NCBI GenBank assembly: GCA_947095585.1
Contig: OX352761.1
Coordinates: forward strand, 135,624,277 to 135,688,276
Length of the DNA stretch: 64,000 bases
Source: Nephrocerus scutellatus
Taxonomy: Eukaryota; Arthropoda; Insecta; Diptera; Pipunculidae
Direction of reading: 5' to 3'
Shown here: positions 8,148-19,100 of the stretch, piece by piece
Position numbering within the stretch: position 1 is the first letter of the stretch
Layout: each line of letters opens with the position of its first letter
Notes under the pieces: generated by a model
What the model was told of the DNA's origin: nothing
Database searches by the model: none
The model's input: the letters and a program-made list of their open reading frames with translations, nothing else
Made by a program: the position numbers and the translations under genes

Positions 8148-9771
8148 ATGGCGAAGTTCTTCGTTTTACTTACCCTGCTGGCATCTTGGATGACATTTGT
8201 CTGCTGTGAATCTTACGCAGAGGATGCTTCTTTAAATGGTGAGTAGAAAATAAATGTAAAGAAAATCTATGCAAATGTCTATATTTTAACGTGAAATACC
8301 CTTTTTACGATTACGATACGATTTTGGTATGGGAAAACGTGAAATACCCTATTCATCAGACTTGGAAGCAGCGCAAGATCCACCTCCTCGACCCCGCGAT
8401 TTTGGTATGGGAAAACGTGAAATACCCTATTCATCAGACCTTGAAGCAGCGCAAGATCCACCACCAGGAAAACCACCCCCATACGATTTTGGTATGGGAA
8501 AACGTGAAATACCCTATTCATCAGACCTTGAAGCAGCGCAAGATCCACCTCCATGGAAACCACCCCCATACAATATTGGTATGGGAAAACGTGAAATACC
8601 CTCTACATTAGACCTGGAAGCAAAGAGAGCTCCACCATACAATTTTGGTTTGGGAAAACGTGAAATACCCTATTCATCAGACTTGGAAGCAGCGCAAGAT
8701 CCACCTCCTCGACCCCGCGATTTTGGTATGGGAAAACGTGAAATACCCTATTCATCAGACCTTGAAGCAGCGCAAGATCCACCACCAGGAAAACCACCCC
8801 CATACGATTTTGGTATGGGAAAACGTGAAATACCCTATTCATCAGACCTGGAAGCAGCGCAAGATCCGCCTCCTCGACCCCGCGATTTTGGTATGGGAAA
8901 ACGTGAAATACCCTATTCATCAGACCTTGAAGCAGCGCAAGATCCACCTCCATGGAAACCACCCCCATACAATATTGGTATGGGAAAACGTGAAATACCC
9001 TCTACATTAGACCTGGAAGCAAAGAGAGCTCCACCATACAATTTTGGTTTGGGAAAACGTGAAATACCCTATTCATCAGACCTGGAAGCAGAGAGAGGTT
9101 CACCATATAAACCACCACCATATGATTTTGGTATGGGAAAACGTGAAATACCCTATTCATCAAACCTTGAAGCAGCGCAAGATCCACCACCAGGAAAACC
9201 ACCCCCATACGATTTTGGTATGGGAAAACGTGAAATACCCTCTTCATCAGACCTGGAAGCAAAGAGAGCTCCACCATACAATTTTGGTTTGGGAAAACGT
9301 GAAATACCTTCTTCATCAGACCTGGAAGCAAAGAGAGCTCCACCATACAATTTTGGTTTGGGAAAACGTGAAATACCCTCTTCATCAGACCTGGAAGCAA
9401 AGAGAGCTCCACCATACAATTTTGGTTTGGGAAAACGTGAAATACCCTCTTCATCAGACCTGGAAGCAAAGAGAGCTCCACCATACAATTTTGGTTTGGG
9501 AAAACGTGAAATACCATATTCATCAGATCTTGAAGCAGAGAGAACTCTACCATATAAACCACCACCATTAAAACCAGGTAAAAAAGGTGAACCACCTGTG
9601 CTTATGGGAAAACGTGAAATACCCTATTCATCAGACTTGGAAGCAGCGCAAGATCCACCTCCTCGACCCCGCGATTTTGGTATGGGAAAACGTGAAATAC
9701 CCTATTCATCAGACGTTGAAGCAGCGCAACACCTCATCCATGGAAACGACCCCCATTGGATATTGCTTTGA
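8148..9771 (+). CDS. AstA-like gene 2: 500-residue polyprotein of FGL/FGM-amide peptide repeats
   Basis: Two exons, 8148-8238 and 8360-9771. Exon 1 encodes the signal peptide MAKFFVLLTLLASWMTFVCC and ends SLN plus one base, as in the 2.9 kb paralogue. GTGAGT starts the intron; the first AG after a TTTTAAC branch-like site is at 8358-8359 and keeps phase 1, giving SLN-D-LEAAQD. Exon 2 is 17 cassettes beginning EIPYSSDLEA (or EIPSSS, EIPSTL) and ending in Gly-Lys-Arg, plus a degenerate final one. The residues before GKR are FGL in six cassettes, FGM in eight, NIGM in two and VLM in one. In the six FGL cassettes, DLEAKR provides an extra dibasic site that frees APPYNFGL-amide, a canonical AstA sequence. 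The product should be secreted, cleaved by convertases and amidated. Receptor and tissue are unknown. Polyadenylation signals lie at 9793-9798 and 9849-9854. Confidence 0.75.
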
Positions 9772-9848
9772 GAAAACGTGAAGTAATGCTGAAATAAATT
9801 TTAGGAAAACGACCATCTACCAGCGGTTTCGAATATATTAATCAGTAA
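8285..9848 (+). repeat. Tandem coding repeat array, units of 69-108 bp
   Basis: Starting each unit at the GAA after Lys-Arg gives unit starts 8341, 8419, 8506, 8593, 8662, 8740, 8827, 8905, 8992, 9061, 9145, 9232, 9301, 9370, 9439, 9508, 9616 and about 9694. Lengths are 78, 87, 87, 69, 78, 87, 78, 87, 69, 84, 87, then four of 69, then 108 and 78. The four 69-bp units at 9232-9507 are almost identical. Units 1-4 and 5-9 form a larger duplicated block. A decayed half unit (8290-8340) lies inside the intron and decayed units extend past the stop to about 9848. Confidence 0.9.
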
Positions 9849-10024
9849 AATAAAGATAATTGCATTAAAAATATTCTTTGTATTTTATTTTGTAAAAGTT
9901 TAGTAGGCCTATATATCTGCTGTCCCGCTCATCTTATCATAAATTCACACATTTTGCTTTTTATCTCAGCGGCCCAAAAATCAATGGATTTATATAACAG
10001 ACAAACAAACAAACATACTTAAAA

Positions 10025-10390
10025 TTTATATATGACTAGTTGTTAAACCCGGCGTTACCCGGGACCCGCCAACCGCCGCCCACAAGACACCGTTTAGACC
10101 CATCAAAAGCTTAAATACTACTGATGAACCAACCAATCTGACGCTCCCCCACTGAAACCACCGAACACCATTGAGCCCCACCGCCACTAACCCAAATTGT
10201 AGCCTATAATCCCGGGCCCTGTATATATATAAAACGTGTTCGAATCGTGAGTTATGGTCGCGAATTTATACATTAATCCCATGGAAAACGGCATTTTTTC
10301 AGTTCTTCCCGAATTTTTGCAATGGAAATCTAACAGACAGACAGACAGAGTTACTTTCACATTTATAATATTAGTATAGATATACATATT
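10025..10390 (+). repeat. Dispersed repeat with CCCGGCGTTACCCG head
   Basis: It begins near GACTAGTTGTTAAACCCGGC, is GC-rich in the middle (CCGCCAACCGCCGCCC), and ends with a (CAGA)n run followed by GTTACTTTCACATTTATAAT and ATTAGTATAGATATA. Such ends are common in insect dispersed elements. I cannot assign a class from this alone. Confidence 0.45.
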
Positions 10391-10965
10391 ATACATGTGT
10401 TTAAAAGCTTTTCAGATCAGCTACATAAAATTCTTTTCAGACAAAATATTTATAAAAAAAACTGATGAAGAGGAAACCAATAAGGAAATTAATTGACCGT
10501 TGCTTTATTGAGCAATTTTTTCAGTGTTGTATTTACTGAGTCAATAATATTAAAAATTTGGCGAGATCCGTTAATTGAGTGTTGCATTGAGCGGTAAGTC
10601 TAGTATAAAAATGCAACTGAGGTTAAGTTACTTAAAAAAATTTTAAACTCCGGCCAACTTGCCACAGTGAGATCCTTTGAAATAAAAACACAGCACTTCA
10701 AGTTAAAAAGAAAAACGTGTACTTTATTACTTGATGTCTAAACTGAATCTCTTTGATTTAAAATGAGACTTGGAAATAAACAGACACAATACTTTTACGG
10801 CAATGAAAAGTATTTAACTTCACTATCTGATGAATAGACTGGATCTGATCTTACAATTCTAATTTCTTAATAAAGATACCTCGGCTGAACAAAGAATCGT
10901 GCGTGTATTACATTTCTTCCGAAGGCCACAGCTAAAGAGCGCGTGTAGGCTATAAAATTATTAAT
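10390..10965. other. Intergenic, nothing recognised
   Basis: AT-rich sequence without a supportable gene. A TATAAAAATG occurs near 10602, but the frame behind it is short and featureless. Confidence 0.35.
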
Positions 10966-12425
10966 AGGTTCAAGTGAACGGATGGTCCTGCTACGATTCG
11001 AGACAACTGAATAAACAAATGGTTCTCCATCCGGAGCAGACCACCAAACGCGAGAAATCGATTAAAGTTTTATACAGAAAAGTTGTGCCAAAATTTGTTG
11101 CTCTATATTGCGCATACGCAAACGTGATTGTCAAGCTCCCTAAAAAATGTAGTCTTATGGAGTGCGAAATCTGGAGAGGCATTTGCGTTCTTCCTGCAGT
11201 TGCAAAGGTAATCGCCAAAGTAGTACTTGAGCGAATTAAGGAACATCTGGAAGACACACTCGATGCCGAACAAGCCAGGTTTCCGCACTGTATCCTCCTG
11301 TATAGACATAAACACCTTGCGGATCATTATTGAACAGTGCGTTGAATTCCGGTCACCACTGCACCTGCTGTTCATCGATTTTGAGAAGGCGTTTGACACT
11401 GTCAATAGAAAGTTTATCTGGCTCGCCTTGCGCAGAAGATAAACTAATAGCTATTATTAAAGCAACCTATGATGGCTCTAAATGTCATGTGCAGCATAGA
11501 GGAAAGCGTCAGAGGAATTCGAGATACTAAAGTGGAGTACGACAAGGTTGCGTTCTATCGCCGATACTTTTTTCTTGTTGGTGATTAGCGATGTGCTTCA
11601 CGCAGCTTCATCTTCTAGAAACGGAGGAATTCGTGGGACTCTTGCATCTCAACTCAAACATCTGGAATACGCTGACGAAGTTTGTTTACTCTCACACAGG
11701 ATTATGGAGCTGCACCAAATTACAACAAATGTGGAAAGGGAGGCAAATGTTGCGGGTTTGAAGATTAATACTGCCAAAACCAAAATCATCAACCTCGGTA
11801 CTAACTCAGTAACTCAAGTTAACATTGCTGGACAGCCGGTAGAGATAGTAGAGAGTATCCAATATCTTGGGAGTATTGTCTCGACCGAAGGTGGAATCGG
11901 ACATTGTCAGCCGAATCGGCAAAGCAAAGTATTTGGAATGATGTCCATGGTATGGCGAAGCAATGCAATCAGCTTAAACACCAAGCTGCGACTGTTCCGT
12001 TCAAATGTTGAATCTGTGCTGTTGTATGGGTGCAGCACTTAGAAGGTGACCGCTACGCTCACAAAAAGATTACAAACGTTCGTAAATAGGTGCCTACGGA
12101 ACATCTTAAGGGTTTTCTGGCCTAACCGTATCTCTAACGAACATATTTACCAGAGAACGGGTCAGGAACCAATGGGCACAACCATCCAACGACGACGACA
12201 AACTACGCAATGCAATGAAATCCGTTATCTCAGGATGGTAGAAGAACGGGTCGTCCGAGAAATACATGGCGCAGAACAGTTGAGGAGGAGTCTAGGCGAT
12301 TGGGGAAGAGTTGGAGAGAGCTGAAGCTCATTGCCAGGAACCGCACGCGATGGCGCGTAGGCGTAGTAGAGACCCTAGAACCTACAAGGGGATATAGGAC
12401 ATAAGAAGAGAAGAAACAGCTGCAG
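10965..12425 (+). mobile_element. LINE, CR1/RTE-like, reverse transcriptase half (frameshifted)
   Basis: The plus strand gives, over several frames: VIVKLPKKCSLMECEIWRGI, then DTLDAEQARFP, INTLRIIIEQCVEFRSPLHL, LFIDFEKAFDTVNRKFIW, GVRQGCVLSPI, YADEVCLLSHR, GLKINTAKTKIINLG, YLGSIVSTEGG, LLYGCST and LQTFVNRCLRNILRVFWPNR. The catalytic pair is ADE instead of ADD, and there are at least two frameshifts and an in-frame stop after LLYGCST, so the copy is dead. It ends near GGGATATAGGACATAA. A 5'-truncated sister copy lies at 60.41-60.96 kb. Clade assignment is tentative. Confidence 0.75.
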
Positions 12426-13187
12426 TCATAATTTTTGGAATGTTAATTGATTAGAATTAAGCGCGCGCAGCTGCACCGTATTACATTTTGGATATTATTA
12501 CTTGAGCATTAGAATACGACTATATTTGTTTTAGATACTTGGGGATTTGTGGATATGTCACTGATATGATGTCAATAATATGACTTATCGCTGTTTTCAA
12601 ACTTCTGGAATAAACTATCAATGCCGGTTAGAAATGCTTCTTTTTGCTCAGCATTCTGGAACGGTCCTTTATGATGCTCTAATATTTTCCTAGTTTTTAT
12701 TGTTATCGGCTTGTTATTTGCTGGTAAATGGTAAAAACCAAATTAATTAAACCTCCGACCTCACTCAATTATTTTCACTTTCTAGTTATTAAGAAAAGAA
12801 AAAGACACAGACACTGAAAGTAGTTAGGTTTTTGCGTTTGGAGAGGAATGATAATATATTTACCTCTAAACTTGCCATACATAAGTATCATAAGCTGACC
12901 CAGTTGGTTTGAACTTTTTCACCAGAACATCTTGCAATCGGAATACACTTTAGCAAACAAACACAGTTCGTACTTTGTCTCATATTAATACAATATTATT
13001 GAATAATTTATATTACAATTTCACAGGAAAGAACTTAGTTAAATATTATGTTATCAATAAATCACTAACAATGTTTTCTATATGTGACAAAAACAAATTA
13101 AACACTGCAAACTATGTACACAGAACATGACTTCTTTAGAAATTAAAAACAATGTTAAATTATAATATTAAACAATAAAAACCAATT
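12426..13187. other. Intergenic and asp 3' flank
   Basis: AT-rich sequence downstream of the asp stop. No other gene or classified repeat seen. Confidence 0.4.
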
Positions 13188-16100
13188 TCAATTGATCTCG
13201 ATACCCAATTTGCATAGAATGGTATCAAAAGCAAAAACAGATGAAATAAAAATATATGGCTTGTTGCGAATAACCCCATAATCTGGATCCAAGCAAGGCA
13301 GTGCCCGAGTTGACAAAACTGCATTCCGTGTTGAACAGCGCGGTGAACAGGCTGGTTTTCGTACGTTCTTCTTCATTTTTTCTTTGCGTGCGACGAGCTT
13401 TTTTGTTTCACGAACTAGGTAAATCGCCTCCGTATTTGTCATAAACTCGCGGATTTTCTGAAGTAAAAATTGAATTAAAAACAAAATAAAATCTCAATAC
13501 TACTACTTACCCGTCGTTTGACTGTTGAATGAGAGAACACCCATATCAATGTACACAGAGTGTTGAAGATATCGCAATCTTTATCACACCATCGCAATAG
13601 CATTTGAGCGATGGTGACAAGACCGCCTTCCTGAAAGGTGTTAGCAGTGGTGCTGTTGTACCGCGCTAAGTTCAATATAATGCGGCTGCAGTATTCAATG
13701 AGTTGTTTGTCGACCTCAGAGCGTATGGCTTGAGCCATTATACCATAGCAAAATGTTGAAATGAAATCAAAATGCTCCATAATCAAATGGGGAACTGTGC
13801 GCGATACACGATCTATAAGGTTAAAAAATTTTATTATAGTTGCATGTGGCACATAAACACAAAACAACAGAGAACTCACCCAATCGCATTAGTACATGCA
13901 AGGCTTCTGATGCATTAAAACGTCCGCGTAATATTCGGACAGCATCCAGCACTTTCCAGCGTACTGATTTATCTACACTTGCGGTTACCTTCAGTTGCCT
14001 GATATTAGAACGAATTGCAATGATGCGAAGGTTTTGCCATTTTTTACGCACACGATATCCTCTCCAGAAGCGCTGAATGATTTTGACAGCCTTCTTTTGC
14101 CGTAAAAACTCAATCATTTCGGGAGTCATTAGCGCTTGGTAGCGTCGACGCGATAAAAGGCCGCGAATGTGTGTTTGTAAGCCCAGAGCTGTATTTTGAA
14201 GCATGTGATATCGTTGCCTTTCGATTCTGGTTTGAATGCGACCACGAAATACTTGTTGAATATAAATTGTCGTAGATTTCAGTAGCAAAAATGTCCGCCT
14301 ACTAACAAGCATTTCTTTGTGTGCGCGGAATTTACGCTGAATGCAAATGACAAGTGATTTTATAAGAAGGTATTGGGATCTCATTTTTAGCATTTCCAAA
14401 CGTCCACGATACCGACGCTGTATAATGATGGCAGACTGTTGTAGCTGTTTGTAAGAGTTTTGTTCTAGTCGCATTATGAGAGTGGCACGGAATTTCCGCT
14501 GAATCAGAATGATTTGTTTTTTAGTATTCAAGAAGATCTCACGCTGTTTTCGAGCTTTAAGTGATGCTCTCCATCTGACTTGAATGGTGATAACACTTTG
14601 ACGGATATGATGATACAATCGCTGTTCACATCGCATATGCAAAACCGATCGGAACCATAACTGAATGCGAACAGCAGCATGCTTTTTCGTAAGAAATTCT
14701 TTTCTTTGTTGCTTCATAGCCAGGTACGAACGGAAGTGTCGCTGAATTCGTACAACCTTAAATCTTTGCTCAAGATACGACATTTTGTTCTGACGCATTA
14801 TCTTGTTGGCACGGAATCTACGCTGAATACATATAGCTGCTTTTCTCATTCGTTGGTAATTTGACTGGGTTTCTCTAGCTAATAGTTTGGCTCTGAAATA
14901 TCTTTGTGTAGCAATTATTATAAGCCTGCTATGTTCGTAAGCGGATCGCACAGCTTTCATGTGCTTATATGCACGGTACCGTCGCTGAAGGTAAATTGCT
15001 GAGTTTTGCATTTGTTGATAATGCTCCCTTATCAATCGCATTACAATGTAAGCTCGAAATCTTCGTTGAATAATAAGCGCGCCTTTCCTTTGCTGTAAGA
15101 ACTGTTCACGTTGCCGCTTTGTCAGTAAATAAGAGCGAAACCGTTGTTGGATATAAATGACTGCTTGCTTGGTACTTTGAAATTTGGCACGATCCAATCT
15201 CATGTGCTTGTTAGCGCGGAATTTCCGCTGAATTAACAGTACACACTTCTTCAAGAGAAGGAATGCGTTGTGTTCAAGTTTCATTTCACAGCTTGCTCGG
15301 AAACGTCGTTGAACCGCAACCGCATATTGCCTTTTCTGTAAATACGCAGATCTATCGATTTGCATTTGACGATTGGCTCGAAATGTCTGCTGCATCATAA
15401 TTGTGTAGTAATGCAGCGAGATGTATTCAGCACGAATACGACGGGCCATAAATGTTGCACGGATCTTTTGCTGAATACGAATTACCATAGAGCGTATTTT
15501 ATGAAAATCTGACCGCCTTGCTTTCATTTCCAACCGAGAACGATAGGATCGTTGAATATAAATTGTTGCTAATCGTAACTTCTGATATGAGGAGCGTTGC
15601 AGCTTCATCATTTGCGTGGCTCGAATACGACGCTGACACATGATTATAGCTCTGCGTTGGACACAGAACTCCTCTCGTATGATGTGCATACGCATATTTG
15701 CTCTAAAACGTTGCTGAATAACAATGCTAGCCAATCGAAGTTGTAAATACTTCTGCCTCTGTAGTGCAGCTAGTTTCTTTGCTCGAAATCTTGTTTGCAC
15801 AGCAATTACTATTTCTCGCAATTTAACGTAATCCCATCTATATTGCTGCATACATTGATAAGAGCGGAAGTACTGCTGAATGCGAACGATACAATTACGC
15901 TTGTGAACAAACTGTGCTCTGGCGACTTTTGTTAACACGTGTGACCGCCAAATCCTTTGAATTTTTACAGCAGACTCCCGTTTGCGTTGCAATAGTCGAC
16001 GCAGATGAATCATTTTGAAAAACGATTGTATTCTTGCAGCGCTTCTATTTTCTAAATTCAATTGCCTTTGCACACGAACAATCTCGTAGACAATATGTTG

Positions 16101-19100
16101 GAGTTTTCGCCGAATTGTGCAGCATTTAAAGAACCTCTGGATCAAAATTGCCTTTTCGTGTCTCAACTTAGCTTCAGCTTGAAGTGATTTTATTAAGGGG
16201 GCAACCTGTTCTAGTTTTCTGGCAAATGAAATACGCCTAATCCAGCGTTGCAGAATGATTACATTATTGCGGTAGAATAAAAATTGCCGGCGTATTTCCA
16301 CACCATAATGGAATGCACGGTACCATCGCTGTATAAGAAGAACAGAGTTCAATGTCTGGAAGAACTTCTTTTGCGCCAAATAGCGACGTGTGCATTTTTG
16401 AAGAATTACAGCTGCACTTGTGCGTTCCCATTTAAATATCTTGGCGAATTTACGCGATAAATATCCACGGAATACCGCTTGAATCATTGTAGCAGCAGCA
16501 TCTCGCCGCTGCTGTTCTCTCAGTCGGATCCTTCGGCGAATGCAGACACGCAGCCAAGAATTACGCCACCAACACTGAAGAACAGCAGCAGCTGCATGAA
16601 ACTTAGGCGATCGAAATTTGTAGATAATCTGCCAAAGCAACGAAAGGGTTTTTTCACGGTGTGCATCAACAATATCCGCTGCACAGATCTGCCCCTTTAG
16701 TTCGAAATCAGCTTCAGCCAGTGCACGTAAGCCCAAATTGACATTATGCAACCTTTGTAAACGAGAGATTGCTGGAAGACGTAGCTGCTTAGTGAGATCA
16801 TCGCGCAACAGAATAATTTCCATGATACGTGTAAATCGAATTCCATCCCGTAAATCCACGGCCAAGTTGTTGAAAGCATAATCGAATTCGTCGATAAAAC
16901 TCTGCTTGTGGCTTAGTACATAACCCAAACGCTTGAGTTCCCTTGTAATATCGCCTACGTTGGCAAGCAGTTCACACGAGAATCGCAACAATATATCCTT
17001 GGTCTCCTTGTGTGGAGACTTTTTCACAAAAAGACACGGATTGTGCTTCACAATTCTGAGAGACTTTGCCCTATCGAGAAAAAGTAGCAGAATTAACATT
17101 TTTTGCAGAGTAAATTTCTTTATATGATCGCTGTACTCTTCGGAGAGCGTGTACGCTCTTGAGTATTTTTGCTCGAGGAATTTATCTTTAAATAGGCGGT
17201 TCAGAATAAATGTACTTAGACCTACGATGTCGGAGCACGAATGCAAATGTATTTTTTCGCCGTACACTACTTCTAAGCCGAGACGCAACCATAGCGAATT
17301 GAAGCAGAGCAGCAACTCTAAGATCTGTCGCTGCATTACAATATCTAAGTGGAGGTTACGATCACTTCGAATCCGAATGGCATTTTTATTGACATACACA
17401 GAAACTTTAGAGTTAATAGTTTGCATTTCTTCGCTAAGAAAAAGCTGCACTGCAGCTTGTCTTAGTGACTCTAAACGATACTTGGTAAGATAATTCATCG
17501 ACTGTTCCTCCTTCGTTGGTGCCAGGATTAAATCTTTATTGCGGACATCGTTGAAGAGACGGCCAACATCGATTTTATTATCGCAATCCGTATTCAGGTC
17601 TGGTGGTATAGAGACGAGTGCATTCAGCCACTTTTTAAAATCGATTTGATGCTTCTCTATGGCTCTCTCGTCGAGGTACATGGTAGACGCTAGAAACGGA
17701 TCGACTGTTGTTGAAGCGGCGAAAGGATCCGGATTAATACATGATAAGTAAAGGTCTGTATCGTAAAGTTTCACTCGTGGTTCTTCTTTAACTTTGCGCG
17801 GAGTGATTGGTCTTTTCACAAGTGATAACGTCTTCGCAAGTTTAAACTTCTTTGGCTGAACGTAAGACCACCTTTGGCCACGAGATGATGAAGACCAGTT
17901 GGAAACAGTAAATTCCGTCTCGATCTTAGCTCGTTTGGGTGGAGAAATGTGCAAAATGCCCGTGTTCTTGGGTACGGAGAGATGGTTTATCGCGACTGAA
18001 TCATTCGTTGGAGAGTCCAAAATAGATGAATCTCGAAAACGTTTATGGCTGGTTACGTCAGGGCTTTTCTTTAATGGTTTAGGTGGCGGTGTTACACCAG
18101 GGCTCCCGATTTTCGAACCAACTATTTTTACTCGAGCCCTAACAGGACTGTTCTTGCGGGACTTCTGTCCAATTTCATTTAAATTAAAACGACTCGATTG
18201 GGCGAGAATTTCATTTTGGTTAAACATAAGATCTGCATGTGATGCTAGGCTCGTTTGACTTGTATTTGACACGTCTGAATCGTCTAGGCAAATATGTTTA
18301 GCTTTTAGCGTGGTTGACTCTGATGTAGGCAACTTATGAGTGTTCACACAGACGTCCGATTGCTGTTTCTGTTTTACAGTATTGTAATAACGGTTTTGTT
18401 CGATAGATCGTATTGACTGCATGTCGCTCAAGTTTGGCATTGAACCTTGAATGGAAATTCTTACTTCAGGCGATTTCATCGAGAGATCTTTCATTGACTC
18501 AGAGAATTTCCTTAGAGGTGTTCCCACAATTTTGATGTCTCGCTTTAGATCTTTTTCACTGGTTTCTACGTTTACCTTGTAGGTCTTTTGCAAACTAATC
18601 GATGTACTTGGTGAGACTTCTTCTTCTATCATTTCCAATGGCCGAGTATTTGTCGCCGCTAAAATTGTTGTAGTTTTGTTCAGTGGGGTGGTCAGTAATC
18701 GGTATTCGTTTGGCGTTATATCAAGATGCTCCTGCGAGGCGTTTAATATCGAATCGCTTTTGTCGAGGGGTTTCAAGTCAAATGTTTTATTGTTTAACAA
18801 AGCAGCTATTTCCTTTGCACAACCATCGTCGCTCTCATCGTACGATACGTTCACTTCTTCAATTTTAATTCTTGGAATTGGGTTCCTACTAATCGGGCTT
18901 TGTTCGTCTTCAGAAAACTCACTGACAATAAGACGCCTCGGCTGAATTTCACGAATCTGCTTCGATGTATCGATATAACTATCATTACTGCGGCCTTCCC
19001 GATTTATCGGGGTCGGCCACGAGGAAAGGTAATCGATATGTGAAGTAGTTTTTGGCACATCTTCCATAGCCGGTGTAAAGTGTATTTGGTCAAATAAATG

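Noticed and set aside
9002..9595. Long open frames on the minus strand and in other frames across the 8.3-9.8 kb array
   Set aside because: They are by-products of a tandem repeat whose unit lengths are multiples of three. Only the frame with signal peptide, GKR sites and matching intron phase makes sense.
8285..9780. CRISPR-like array
   Set aside because: Repeats are coding, of variable length, with no unique spacers, in an insect genome.
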